NCBI RefSeq assembly: GCF_017115085.1
Contig: NZ_JABXKJ010000237.1
Location: 62,001 to 126,000, forward strand
Reading direction: 5' to 3'
DNA from: Nostoc sp. NMS7
GTDB taxonomy: Bacteria > Cyanobacteriota > Cyanobacteriia > Cyanobacteriales > Nostocaceae
DNA length: 64,000 nt
Below are positions 1 to 9,144 of the stretch, in pieces; position 1 is the first letter of the stretch, and each line of letters begins with the position of its first letter. Position numbers and translations under genes: made by a program. Under the pieces are notes generated by a model. That model made no database searches. It had not been told where the DNA came from and saw only the letters and a list, made by a program, of their open reading frames with translations.

Positions 1-62
1 AAAATGACTATATTCAATTCCCCATATCTCGTAGATTATAAAATATTTAGAGTTGACTAGAA

Positions 63-752
63 TTATTCTGAAAGCAAGCTAGGAGAAGTCAGTACAAAAA
101 CATCCCAACTTCCTTTAGCATCAGTTAGTGGTTTTATGGGATTGGCGAAGTGTAAAAATTCATGGTCATTTACCAATAAGAGTTCCCCCGGATTTAAAAC
201 TTTGCTAAACACAGGTTTTTCTTTTTTGGCAGTATACAAATGTGTTTCTCCACCTTGAATATTATCTCTATCTACTGAGAAGATGCCAATAAAATCAGTA
301 CCATCTTGATGGATACCTTCAGGTGCTGGATTAGCTGAATTGTCTGGCGAACAAATAATTCTAATTTGATGAACTCCGATTTCAGCTTCTGGATGAAGTT
401 TAGAAGAATCACTAAATGCCAAAACAAGATTTCTGAAAATATCAAGTTCTATGAGTGCATCATCTAATTCTGGAAATTCTCTTTTTATGTCACCCGCTAA
501 TGGATTATATTCTTTACTTTGGAAAAAGTAGCCATGAGGTAATTTGATTAACTCATTTCCAGAGACTGTGAACCGAGATAATCTTCTCGAACGATAGTTG
601 CCTTTGATATAAGGGTCAATAGGCATATTATTAAAAAATGGCTTAAAACCTTCTAAATTGATCGAATTTACCTTTCTTAAAGTAAACAGAAAAGCATATT
701 CTAATTCCGTTGCTGTTCCCACTTTTTGCATAGGATTTACCTCCTTGCACAT
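63..752 (-). CDS. 2OG-Fe(II) dioxygenase family protein
   Basis: The 229-residue product resembles the bacterial 2OG-Fe dioxygenase family that includes free L-isoleucine hydroxylases (PF10014). Visible support is an HQD motif followed by GTDFIG in the middle of the protein, a distal His in DHEFLHFANPI, and a downstream stretch ending in WDVFVLT. This would give the HxD...H iron site of a double-stranded beta helix. The likely role is hydroxylation of a small molecule or free amino acid using 2-oxoglutarate; the substrate cannot be read from sequence. An in-frame Met eight codons downstream (MQKVGTATE) is an equally good start and follows a GGAGG-like stretch. The gene stands alone. Family call fairly sure, substrate unknown. 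Confidence 0.75.
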   Translation of the reverse strand: MCKEVNPMQKVGTATELEYAFLFTLRKVNSINLEGFKPFFNNMPIDPYIKGNYRSRRLSRFTVSGNELIKLPHGYFFQSKEYNPLAGDIKREFPELDDALIELDIFRNLVLAFSDSSKLHPEAEIGVHQIRIICSPDNSANPAPEGIHQDGTDFIGIFSVDRDNIQGGETHLYTAKKEKPVFSKVLNPGELLLVNDHEFLHFANPIKPLTDAKGSWDVFVLTSPSLLSE

Positions 753-898
753 TGAAATTCTCCCAGATTTTTTTATGGGAGGCTTATAACACCTAGTATA
801 TGCTACTTTTTATTAAGATGTTGTCAATTTAATTATAAAAAATGACACTTTATGATATAAAAATCACTCAAATTCTGTCACAAGGCGAAGTAATACTT

Positions 899-1010
899 AG
901 GACTTACGCAAAACTACACAGCGTAGGGGCAATACCCTGCGGGAAGCTAAAGCTACATGAATTGCCCCTACCCTAAAATCAGGGTTTGGGCTATTGTTTG
1001 CGTAAGTCCT
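899..1010. repeat. MITE-like element with 14-bp perfect terminal inverted repeats
   Basis: This 112-bp segment begins AGGACTTACGCAAA and ends with its exact reverse complement. Inside is a second inverted pair built on GTAGGGGCAAT and ATTGCCCCTAC, so the element can fold into a long hairpin. It has no ORF. A relative lies at 60227-60340 with the central part inverted, and a shorter relative at 46596-46685. This looks like a small non-autonomous mobile element. Confidence 0.7.
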
Positions 1011-1111
1011 GATACTCATAAGTGTATGAGTAGCTGCTGAAAAGATTTGCTGATGGGGGTTCGGTGGAGAAGAAATCGACGTATATTTACTAGCAACAAC
1101 AAGGTTTCATA

Positions 1112-1837
1112 ATGATTGATTGGCTTTACCGTTACCCACCTTTATATCCAGGTATTCTGCTAAAACGCTACAAGCGGTTTTTTGCTGACGTTCAACTTAC
1201 TTCTGGCGAAATAGTGACAGCACATTGTCCAAATACAGGGCCAATGACTGGAGTATCGACTCCCCAAAGTGCTGTACAGCTTTCCAAAAGCGATAATCTT
1301 AACCGCAAATTGGCTTACACTTTAGAACTAATTCAAGTACATGACAATGAGCCAACTTGGGTAGGTATAAATACTTTTTTACCGAATCGGGTGATAAAAC
1401 TGGCTTTGGCGAAACATCTTTTCCCAGAATTAGGCGACTATAGCCAAATTAAGGGGGAGGTGGTTTATGGACTTGATAAAAAAAGTCGAGTAGATTTTTT
1501 CTTGACGGGGAGTGATGAAGAACGCCCGATTTATTTAGAAGTGAAAAATACAACTTTCTCTGAGGGGAGATTAGCCTTATTTCCTGACACGGAGACTACA
1601 AGAGGACAAAAGCACTTGCGAGAATTAATGGCGCTGCTACCTCTAACTCGTGCGGTGATGCTTTACTTTATTAATCGCAGTGATTGTACTGAGTTTTCCC
1701 CTGGCGATCGCACAGATCCTATATATGGTAAATTATTACGGGATGCGATCGCTCTTGGTTTAGAAGTCTTACCTTGTCGTTTTGACATTTCCCCCGAAGG
1801 TATCCGTTATTTAGATTTGGCAAAACTAAAAATTTAA
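1112..1837 (+). CDS. sfsA: DNA/RNA nuclease SfsA family protein
   Basis: The 241-residue protein matches the SfsA family in length and composition. It has an N-terminal OB-like part with the conserved AHCPNTGPMTG segment and a C-terminal PD-(D/E)XK-like core: RVDFFL, then YLEVKNTTF, then a region with FPDTETTRGQKHLREL. Family members were named for sugar fermentation stimulation, but the fold implies nuclease activity. It is monocistronic and followed by a strong hairpin at 1855-1891. Confident family assignment; cellular role unclear. Confidence 0.92.
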   Translation: MIDWLYRYPPLYPGILLKRYKRFFADVQLTSGEIVTAHCPNTGPMTGVSTPQSAVQLSKSDNLNRKLAYTLELIQVHDNEPTWVGINTFLPNRVIKLALAKHLFPELGDYSQIKGEVVYGLDKKSRVDFFLTGSDEERPIYLEVKNTTFSEGRLALFPDTETTRGQKHLRELMALLPLTRAVMLYFINRSDCTEFSPGDRTDPIYGKLLRDAIALGLEVLPCRFDISPEGIRYLDLAKLKI

Positions 1838-1854
1838 TTACATCTAAATTAAAC

Positions 1855-1891
1855 AACAAATCCATCTAGATCGTGTCTAGATGGATTTGTT
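1855..1891. terminator. Hairpin terminator between convergent sfsA and fasciclin gene
   Basis: A 16-bp perfect stem (AACAAATCCATCTAGA pairing with TCTAGATGGATTTGTT) surrounds a 5-nt loop just after sfsA. It is followed by T-rich sequence and could end transcription from sfsA and perhaps from the convergent fasciclin gene. Confidence 0.75.
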
Positions 1892-1988
1892 GGTAGATGT
1901 GTTTACTAAAAAGCATCCAAACAGTGATGGAGAAACGACTATAAATAGTCGCCGCCCCACAAATAGCATTCGCTATTCTAAAGCTTGC

Positions 1989-2390
1989 TTATGCAGGAAT
2001 CAAAACTGTGTCAATAACGTGGATGACACCGTTATCAGCAGCAACATCTGCTGTTGCAACTTTTGCATCATTTATCTTGACGCCATTAGAAGCATCAATT
2101 TTGACATCTGAACCTTCAACTGTTGTAGCTGTCTTCAGTTTAGCTACATCAGCAGCCAGTACTTTACCTGAGACGACATGATAGGTCAAGATTTTCTTGA
2201 GCTTAGGAATATCTTTGAGTAATGCGTCTACTGTACCTGCTGGAAGCTTATTAAACGCTGCATCAGTGGGTGCAAAAACGGTGAATGGACCAGGACCTTT
2301 GAGTGTATCTACCAAACCAGCCGCTTGGATTGCTGCAACTAGTGTTGTGAAAGAACCATTATTAGTGGCAGTGTCAATTATGTTGGCCAT
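1989..2390 (-). CDS. Fasciclin (FAS1) domain protein
   Basis: The 133-residue protein is a single FAS1 domain. The N-terminal [26 protein letters not shown], then [17 protein letters not shown] (H1-like motif) and [10 protein letters not shown], and finally [12 protein letters not shown] (H2-like motif) are all hallmark elements. No signal peptide is visible, so the start at 2390 gives a cytosolic or unconventionally exported protein; many cyanobacterial single-FAS1 proteins look the same. Proposed role is adhesion or surface interaction, inferred only from the family. It converges on sfsA. Confidence 0.93.
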   Translation of the reverse strand: MANIIDTATNNGSFTTLVAAIQAAGLVDTLKGPGPFTVFAPTDAAFNKLPAGTVDALLKDIPKLKKILTYHVVSGKVLAADVAKLKTATTVEGSDVKIDASNGVKINDAKVATADVAADNGVIHVIDTVLIPA

Positions 2391-2403
2391 GTGTTTTACC
2401 TAG

Positions 2404-3210
2404 TTCTGTGTAACCTGTTACAAATTTAAACTATTTGTTCGATAAAATCTATCTATCGTTAGGCGTATGTCAAATCAAATTTTCTATTGATAACATAAAA
2501 GTTTATATATATTTTTATCCGAATAAAGAATAATATCGGGATTATTTTGGGCGGATGAGTTATGAGTATTCCTGGATGCGTCCTTTTTCTACACAAAGGT
2601 AGGGGCGATCGCTGTTCACTACTATCAACACAGCCCTGCTTTTACCAAAAAAGTTAGTTAAACCGCGTCTATCTTGAAACCTGTAGTTCTTCGGTGATCA
2701 AAAGGATTTGCCCTCATCCCCCAACCCCGAATCCCAGATTTAGGGTGAGGGCAAAAACTACGGTTCTCAACTTAGATGAGGTTTAAACAGATAATTAAAA
2801 CTATTTTGTTGGTATATCTAGGATTTTAGATATTTAATAATATCTGGTAAATTTATAATAAAACCTTTATACAGGATGCAGTTCAGCCTTTATTGAGTAT
2901 TTAGATGCCTTTGCTTATTGTCAGGATTTCTTAACCAAAAAGGTTGGTAATGAGCGTATTTAACTGATATTATTTCATCACTAAATACATTTCACTGGCT
3001 GTTTGTGTAATTCTACTTGGAAATAATAAATGGTTCATCACACTAATGCTTTTAGCGATTGTGATTGACCGTTTATTTCCAGAATACTCAAACTGTCATT
3101 TTTCCATGTCCACTGACATCTCTGTGGTTGGTTTTTCCGTTGCCTGCGCGTAAGTCAGGTATGTCAACAATGAGACTTTTAGGTAATATTTTCCTCGAAC
3201 TATAACTTTT
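2404..3210. other. Intergenic region with a hairpin repeat
   Basis: About 800 bp without a convincing gene. It holds a HIP1-containing stretch near 2605 and a hairpin at about 2709-2752 (GCCCTCATCCC pairing with the GGTGAGGGC side), of the type common between cyanobacterial genes. The AT-rich part from 2780 to 3090 shows no coding signal. Promoters for the divergent fasciclin gene and modA must lie here but were not resolved. Confidence 0.6.
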
Positions 3211-4065
3211 ATGAACAGAAGAAGACTTATTGTTTGGATTGCTACGGCAGTTAGCAGCATGACGCTGGTAATAGGCTTGCAGTTTGTGAATTTCTCGCCA
3301 GCAAGCTCCATAACTACACTTAACGTATATGCGGCTGTCAGCTTAACAAACGCCCTGAATAGCATTAAGACTCAGTACCAAAATGCTAACCCAGGTGTCA
3401 ACGTTGTTTATACATTTGGTGCTTCTGGTACCTTACTGAGCCAAATACAAGCAGGAGCTCCAGCAGATATTTTCATTTCTGCTGCTACCGACCAAATAAA
3501 TGTTTTGCAGAATGCAACCCCAAGTAAATTGGTTGCAGGTAGCCGTAAAAACGTTGTTAAAAATAGTCTAGTTTTGATTGTTCCTACGACACCTGGCGTT
3601 AGTGCTGGTAGTGCTGCTCTCACTAGCTTCAATGGTTTGGTCAATGCCAACATTACTGGTATTGCTATCGGTGACTACACAGGTACTCCTCCAGTTGTGC
3701 CAGCCGGAAATTATGCCAAACAAGTTCTCACTAGCCGAGGTATTTTTACTGCTGTCAGTCCTAAATTATACCGTGCTAGTAATGTGCGTAACGTTTTAAC
3801 TGCTGTTGAAAATAAAACTCTTCTAGTTGGAGGTGTAAATAAAACTATCAGTGCAGGTTTGGTTTACAAAACCGATGCTGCCATTTCTAACAAGGTAAGA
3901 GTCGTAGACATTGCCCTCACAACAGAGAGTAATCCGATTGTCTATCCACTAGGTATACTCACCAGAACTACAGCTTTATCGACGGCACAGAGTTTTTCTA
4001 ACTACTTAAATGGTAATACTGCCAAGAATATTTTCAAAAATAATTATGGCTTTGTCCTGCCTTAA
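3211..4065 (+). CDS. modA: Molybdate ABC transporter substrate-binding protein
   Basis: The 284-residue protein begins with a basic N-terminus and a hydrophobic export segment (about residues 6-30). The mature part starts LNVYAAVSLTNALNSI, the typical beginning of ModA, with the oxyanion-binding Ser near VSLTNAL and the second ligand region FGASGTLLSQI, followed by GAPADIFISA. It would bind molybdate or tungstate in the periplasm and deliver it to a ModB/ModC permease. No modB or modC lies next to it, so the rest of the transporter must be elsewhere. Strong family call. Confidence 0.92.
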   Translation: MNRRRLIVWIATAVSSMTLVIGLQFVNFSPASSITTLNVYAAVSLTNALNSIKTQYQNANPGVNVVYTFGASGTLLSQIQAGAPADIFISAATDQINVLQNATPSKLVAGSRKNVVKNSLVLIVPTTPGVSAGSAALTSFNGLVNANITGIAIGDYTGTPPVVPAGNYAKQVLTSRGIFTAVSPKLYRASNVRNVLTAVENKTLLVGGVNKTISAGLVYKTDAAISNKVRVVDIALTTESNPIVYPLGILTRTTALSTAQSFSNYLNGNTAKNIFKNNYGFVLP

Positions 4066-4135
4066 TCACCACAAAGTAAACCAGTTAAGTAAATACTCAT
4101 TGTCGTGAATTTTGAACTATTTGGAGTAATGTCTC

Positions 4136-4711
4136 GTGAAGTTGACTAAAAAAGTTTCAGTTATTGTTTGTAGTTTGACTACTGCCTTCCTTTATACTGC
4201 TGTGATTACTAATACTTATAAGTCAGCAGCACAAGCAGAAGGACAAGAGTTGATTATCAACGGGGGATTTGAAATTGATCCTCTCATAGCTCCTAATGAT
4301 CCCACCATTGCAAATTCTAATGTTACAGGATGGGTTAAATCTGGTGATCCGATAGATATATCAGGTATTACAATTAGCAACTTTCCTAAAACTGGTAATC
4401 AAGGTTTATCGCTTGGCTCATTTTCAGGCATTAGCTATATATCACAAATTATCCATACAGTTCCTGGTCAACATTACCAACTTACTTACTATTTAGCATC
4501 CACAGAGGAAGCACCTGACCTGAAGAATAAATTTAAGGTTTTTATAGCTGGGCAGAAGGTTTCTGTTAAAAACAATACTCCTTTCCAACCCTACACACAA
4601 TACAGATTAGATTTTAAAGCCAAAGGAAGATCCACAGAGATCAAGTTTGGTTCCTTAGCAAAGTATGCGTTTTTATATTTGGATGATGTAAGTGTCAAAG
4701 CGATACCTTAA
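4136..4711 (+). CDS. Secreted DUF642/choice-of-anchor-like protein lacking its anchor
   Basis: The 191-residue product has a signal peptide (cleavage probably after the AAQA at about residue 35) and a beta-rich domain beginning with NGGFEIDPL and ending in LYLDDVSVKAIP. It is a tandem paralogue of the gene at 4920. The GTG start is supported because it aligns with the ATG of the paralogue and both are followed by KLTKK. The paralogue continues into PEPST and a PEP-CTERM tail, while here a TAA follows the Pro; the DNA after the stop still resembles the PEPST codons, so the anchor was probably lost by mutation. Function unknown; probably extracellular. Confidence 0.75.
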   Translation: MKLTKKVSVIVCSLTTAFLYTAVITNTYKSAAQAEGQELIINGGFEIDPLIAPNDPTIANSNVTGWVKSGDPIDISGITISNFPKTGNQGLSLGSFSGISYISQIIHTVPGQHYQLTYYLASTEEAPDLKNKFKVFIAGQKVSVKNNTPFQPYTQYRLDFKAKGRSTEIKFGSLAKYAFLYLDDVSVKAIP

Positions 4712-4919
4712 CATCAACGAGAAAACTATGGGGATAAATAAACCCCAGATGACAAGCTAACCCTCATTCTCAATGTCTGGCTCCAAATCAGGAGGTGCCG
4801 AATCCTATAAGTGATTTGCTCCTCCTGCCACCTTCAATGACAATACTTAGAGCCAGCATGGATGTAATTATTTGCTTGTTTTAATTGTCGTAATTTGGAA
4901 TTATTTGGAATCAAGTTTT

Positions 4920-5597
4920 ATGAAGTTAACTAAAAAACTCTCAATTATTGTTTTTAGTTTTACCACTAGTTTAGCTAGTACTGCTGTGATTACTACTAGT
5001 TATATTCCAGTAGCGCAAGCAGAATATGATCCCAACTACGTTGTAGATCCTAGAAACCTTGTTTTTAACGGAGGATTTGAACTCGACCCCCTTGTAGATC
5101 CTCATAATCCCGACACTACAAATCCTAATATTACAGGATGGACTAAGTTTGGTGATCCGATGGATACATCAGGGATGAGAATTAGTAATTTTCCTGAAAG
5201 TGGTAATCAGGGCTTATCACTTGGTGGATTTATAGACCTCAGCTACATATCACAGACGCTTTCTACACAACCTGGTCAGAAATACGAACTTAGTTACTAT
5301 TTAGCATCTACAGACGAGCCATCTGACCTTAATAATCAATTTCAGACATTTATAGGTGGAAAAAATATTTTCGATCAAAAAAATATTTCTTTTCAACCAT
5401 ACACGCCATATAAGTTTAATTTCACGGCAGACGCATCATCTACAGAGTTAAAATTTGGGTCTGTGGATAGACATTCATTCTTATACTTGGATAATGTAAG
5501 TGTAAAATCTGTGCCTGAGCCATCAACTATTGGAGGAATAATAGTTACTGCTGGGTTGTTGGGAATATGGCTGAAGAAAAAGAAGGCAATGAGTTAG
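4920..5597 (+). CDS. PEP-CTERM protein, DUF642/choice-of-anchor-like
   Basis: The 225-residue protein starts at the ATG at 4920 (MKLTKKLSI), which aligns with its upstream paralogue; a longer reading to 4872 adds an unlikely hydrophobic extension. It has a signal peptide ending near VAQAE, a lectin-like beta domain starting NLVFNGGFELDP, and a C-terminal VPEPSTIGGI followed by a hydrophobic helix and KKKK. That is the PEP-CTERM sorting signal, read by an exosortase for surface or exopolysaccharide-linked export. Role in the extracellular matrix is inferred. No exosortase gene is in the window. Confidence 0.85.
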   Translation: MKLTKKLSIIVFSFTTSLASTAVITTSYIPVAQAEYDPNYVVDPRNLVFNGGFELDPLVDPHNPDTTNPNITGWTKFGDPMDTSGMRISNFPESGNQGLSLGGFIDLSYISQTLSTQPGQKYELSYYLASTDEPSDLNNQFQTFIGGKNIFDQKNISFQPYTPYKFNFTADASSTELKFGSVDRHSFLYLDNVSVKSVPEPSTIGGIIVTAGLLGIWLKKKKAMS

Positions 5598-5653
5598 AAA
5601 GCTCAGAAAAAAACAGGGAAGCATCTCACTTTCCTAAAAAGCGTTGTCAAACG

Positions 5654-5717
5654 TCACCCCAACCCTCTCCGTGGGTTCGGAGAGGGAGCAAGAATCTTGT
5701 TTCTCATCTGGTATATT
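5654..5717 (+). repeat. Dispersed intergenic repeat, copy 1
   Basis: A segment starting TCACCCCAACCCTCTCC, with a hairpin to GGAGAGGG, then GCAAGAATCTTGTTTCTC and ATCTGGTATAT. The same sequence recurs at 16237-16325 with an additional central insertion. It lies just after the PEP-CTERM gene and is non-coding. Confidence 0.75.
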
Positions 5718-5720
5718 TGT

Positions 5721-7907
5721 TCAAATTTGATAATCTAGTGCAGCTAAAATTCTGCCACAATGCTGATTTGCAGGTACAGCTTCTAGAATCTTTTTCGGTT
5801 GGGGTAAGTTGAGGTTTTTCATTAGTTCGATAAACTGGTTGCGGCTGTGTCCAGCAAAACGAGGATTCCAGCACTTTTCTTCGCCAATAGTGGATACTGT
5901 CTGTCCTTGGTAGTCGTGACCGGGATATACCAAGGTGTCATCTGGTAATGTAAATAGCTTTTGAGTGACGGCATCATACAGTGATTCAGCGTCGCCGTTT
6001 TGGAAGTCGGTACGACCACAACCCCGAATAAACAGGGCATCTCCAGTTAATAGGTGAGTGTCGTTAACTAAGTATGCCATGTGGCTATCAGTGTGACCAG
6101 GGGTAGCGATCGCCCGAATCTGCACGTTCCCTAATTCCAACATATTTCCATCGGCAATGTAGTAATCTGCACAGGTGGCCGCAGCATTCTCAGGCAAAAT
6201 CGCCAAACAACCCGTCAGTGACCTGAGTTTGTCTGTTCCAGTAATGTGGTCAGCATGAATGTGAGTTTCTATACAGTAGCGCAGGGTCAGCCCCAATTGT
6301 CGCAATATCTGAAGATCACGTTCGACTTGCTCCAATACAGGATCAACTAGAATAGCTGTTTTGGTTTCTGGATCGGCAATTAAGTAAGTATAAGTACTAG
6401 ATTCTTTATCGAATAGTTGACGAAATAACATACTAGGTTTCATCAACCCAAAAGTAGTAGCATCGGGTTTTGGATTGAGAGATTTGAGTAACTCCTGTGC
6501 CAAATTTGCCGCTTGAACGCGAATTTCTGGAACAGCAGTGGTTTCCCAAAGATTGCCCTTACGCGGTGTCCCCAAGGTGTAGAGCATTTGAGATGTATTT
6601 CCATCTGCATCGATCAGCGCACCATTGGGGGCGGTGTCGATTCCCATTGACAAGATGTTGGGACGGATGAGCCGTTGTTCTTGGATGCTAGCGACCAATG
6701 GATGCTGCAATCTGCGGTAATCACAATTTGCGCCGGTGCAGTTGATAATCCGCTTCACCTGCAAAAGGATATTTTTCTGCGTCCCACGTTCGCAGATGCT
6801 CACATTCACTCCATTCTCTAACTCCTGACAACTTTGAATCCGACCTGCGTAATGGTTCAGTTGACCAGATTCCATTGCAGCATCCATTACTTCCGCAATT
6901 CCTTCAGCAATCCGATGACGGTGAACTTCCCAATAAGCTTTGACATGGCGCAGAAATCGCTTCTGTTCCGGTAATGGCAGTGCTTGCCAAAGTTCTGAAA
7001 TAATTGGGCGCATGGCATCGATTACCGCCCGCCAATCTTGAGCGTCTTGTTGGGTAAGGGTTTGGCGCAGTTCTTGACGTACCAGATGTAGCAGTCCTCG
7101 CGCCGTTTTTGGCGCAGTTTCTACATTAATAAATGCCGGATAAGCAGCTGTTGATTTGTGCTTAAAGGGCATCAATCCGTGGCGCGAGACGGTATGAATT
7201 TGTCCCTGGAACCCTTGTTGATGCAGGGCAACAACCGCATCTACCATTGTTAACCCAGTACCCACCAGCAGAATAGCATCCTCTGGATTTAAGTCGGTAA
7301 TTGCATCCGCAGACCAAGCATCTTTAACATAGCGGTTGTCTAAAACGGCGAGCGGTGCAGGCAGAATTGCCGGGAAATTGCCCAACGCTAACACCGCTTT
7401 TTGCACATACAAACATTGACCACTGCTCAGGTAAACTATTGTGTTGTGGGGTTTTGTTGCAATGGCGATCGCTTCATCGATAATCTTCTCTAGCTGCACA
7501 TTAGCCAGTGCATTTACCTGTGCTGCTTTTAAAGTCGCCTGCACATAGTCCCCATAAACCCGACGCGGAACGAAGGTAGATGCAGTTACTTCTTCATGCC
7601 CATTTTTGTGCAGCCAGTTGAGGAAGTGATTTGGTTCATCAGCATAAGCGCTCATGTTACCCGCAGGCACATTCAGCAAGTGACAGTCTACTGGTGTCCC
7701 GTAAGCAACTCCTCTACCCACTTCCGAATTACGTTCAATCAACTTGATGGATAATGGCATAGTTGCGTTGCGTAAAAGATTAGCTGCAACCAGAGAACCG
7801 CTAAAGCCACCACCAATAATGGCGATCGCAACTGGAGAGGCGGTTCGGTTAAAAATGCTGTTGTTCATAGGACGTGTGAGTTGCATTTTCTGCTTTCTAC
7901 TTATCAA
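5721..7907 (-). CDS. Fusion protein: FAD/NAD(P)-binding domain + MBL-fold (persulfide dioxygenase-like) hydrolase
   Basis: 728 residues. The N-terminal half (about 24-470) has the dinucleotide motif IIGGGFSGS (Gly32-Gly37) and resembles the FAD-NAD(P)-binding family PF13454, with a second nucleotide-binding stretch AILLVGTGLTMVDA and NCTGANCDYR. The C-terminal half (about 490-728) is a metallo-beta-lactamase-fold hydrolase of the ETHE1/glyoxalase II kind: FRQLFDKESSTYTYLI, THIHADH (His549, His551, Asp553, His554), GHTDSHMAY, LTGDALFIRGCGRTDFQ and YPGHDY. The GRTDF signature suits persulfide dioxygenases, pointing to sulfur chemistry, but the partner half has no assigned substrate. Later in-frame Met codons (residues 8 and 14) may be the real start. 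Confidence 0.82.
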   Translation of the reverse strand: MISRKQKMQLTRPMNNSIFNRTASPVAIAIIGGGFSGSLVAANLLRNATMPLSIKLIERNSEVGRGVAYGTPVDCHLLNVPAGNMSAYADEPNHFLNWLHKNGHEEVTASTFVPRRVYGDYVQATLKAAQVNALANVQLEKIIDEAIAIATKPHNTIVYLSSGQCLYVQKAVLALGNFPAILPAPLAVLDNRYVKDAWSADAITDLNPEDAILLVGTGLTMVDAVVALHQQGFQGQIHTVSRHGLMPFKHKSTAAYPAFINVETAPKTARGLLHLVRQELRQTLTQQDAQDWRAVIDAMRPIISELWQALPLPEQKRFLRHVKAYWEVHRHRIAEGIAEVMDAAMESGQLNHYAGRIQSCQELENGVNVSICERGTQKNILLQVKRIINCTGANCDYRRLQHPLVASIQEQRLIRPNILSMGIDTAPNGALIDADGNTSQMLYTLGTPRKGNLWETTAVPEIRVQAANLAQELLKSLNPKPDATTFGLMKPSMLFRQLFDKESSTYTYLIADPETKTAILVDPVLEQVERDLQILRQLGLTLRYCIETHIHADHITGTDKLRSLTGCLAILPENAAATCADYYIADGNMLELGNVQIRAIATPGHTDSHMAYLVNDTHLLTGDALFIRGCGRTDFQNGDAESLYDAVTQKLFTLPDDTLVYPGHDYQGQTVSTIGEEKCWNPRFAGHSRNQFIELMKNLNLPQPKKILEAVPANQHCGRILAALDYQI

Positions 7908-8491
7908 TTTACGGCCGATAAATTGAAATTTACGCTTATTGGAAGTTGTTAGGCGGAATGAATTAGTTCAAAAACCACATATGCCCATGAATAAGTGGGA
8001 ATTGCAGTTGAGTATCTAATTTCCCAAATCGAGAGACTGGTGATCGTCAGATTACACAAACTAAAATCTAGATGAGACAACGTTTTGGAACTATTTATCT
8101 AAAATTAATGTGTCTATTGCATCCAAATACGATGCAAATACCGGGGTTTTTAATTAACATCAAAAAACCGTTCAAAAGCGAGAATTTTACCTTGAAAATT
8201 GTCAACATTCTCTGACACTAGTAGCATTCAACTTTCAGATAATGTTTGCCTCAATGTCTTAAGAGCGATCGCTGTTAGGGCATTGTCATATAGCGGTTCC
8301 CAGGTGGATGAAGTAGATCACATCAAAACCTCACCTCTAACCCCTCTCCTTGGTAAGGAGAGGAGGTGAGGTTAAGCTTTACCTCATTCTTATTAGGAAA
8401 AGCAATATAGAGGTATTGAGAAATACAGTAGCCCTAAATCGATTATGAGAAAATAATAAGCTTGTGAATGTCACTAAGTATTGGGTGCAAA
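7908..8491. other. Intergenic region with hairpin repeat
   Basis: About 580 bp between divergent genes. At 8327-8373 lies a near-perfect palindrome (AACCTCACC...GGTGAGGTT with CCCCTCTCC/GGAGAGG inside), a typical Nostoc intergenic hairpin related to the repeat at 5654 and 16237. No gene is evident. Confidence 0.6.
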
Positions 8492-8581
8492 ATGTGGAAG
8501 CATTTGCTAACTGAATTGAACGAAGCCTATGGAAAACTTCGTGAAATCAAAAGCGTATTTACACACAAACTTATAAGGTAA
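8492..8581 (+). CDS. Possible 29-residue small ORF upstream of the 2TM protein
   Basis: ATG at 8492 opens a 29-codon frame (MWKHLLTELNEAYGKLREIK...) ending 5 nt before the ATG of the 2TM gene. The product would be charged and helical. Its spacing suggests translational coupling or a leader peptide. No family is recognised and chance occurrence cannot be excluded. Confidence 0.3.
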   Translation: MWKHLLTELNEAYGKLREIKSVFTHKLIR

Positions 8582-8586
8582 TTAAA

Positions 8587-8997
8587 ATGACTTACGATTC
8601 CGAAGATGTGCAACAAATCCTTCAAATAGCACTCACTCGTAAACAGGAAGGTGAATTTTCACGAGAAGAGCTTGTAGAAATGGCATCTGAGTTAGGTATT
8701 TCTTCTAATATGTTGGAAACAACTGAACAAAAGTGGTTAGCTCAACAAGAAGAGGAAGGTTCGCGGCGCACATTTAATACTTTCCGACGCAGAGCGTTTT
8801 GGGCACACTTTATTTCCTTCCTAGCGGTGAATTTATGCCTGATTCTGTTGAATTTAATTACTAGTCCTAGTTATTTTTGGGCTATCTTCCCAGTTTTAGG
8901 ATGGGGGTTAGGACTATTTTTTCATTGGCAGAGTGTTTATCAGAGTAAAACAGAGGATTACGAGATAGCCCTTCAGAAATGGCGTACAGAAATTTAA
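8587..8997 (+). CDS. 2TM domain-containing protein
   Basis: The 136-residue protein has a helical N-terminus (EDVQQILQIALTRKQEGEFSREELVEMASELGIS) resembling SHOCT/XRE-adjacent helical segments, then the 2TM module (PF13239): a charged run ending FRRRAFWAHF, two membrane helices at about residues 75-95 and 97-114 and the closing FHWQSVY. It is an inner-membrane protein of unknown function; the family often accompanies sensory proteins, but none is adjacent. An RBS-like AAGG lies ahead of the ATG. Confidence 0.8.
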   Translation: MTYDSEDVQQILQIALTRKQEGEFSREELVEMASELGISSNMLETTEQKWLAQQEEEGSRRTFNTFRRRAFWAHFISFLAVNLCLILLNLITSPSYFWAIFPVLGWGLGLFFHWQSVYQSKTEDYEIALQKWRTEI

Positions 8998-9144
8998 CCT
9001 CTCCCTACTTTGAAAAATGGAGACAACAAGGCACAGCCATGCGCCCCGATGAGTTGGGAGTCATCTTGCACCTACAAATGGCGAAATTTCCGTACTTGAT
9101 ACTCTGCTGACTCCAGTATCGGATAGGATTCTCCCAGTAGTTAG

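Noticed and set aside
1881-2403. Plus-strand frames opposite the fasciclin gene
   Set aside because: They are shadows of a clear FAS1 domain on the other strand.
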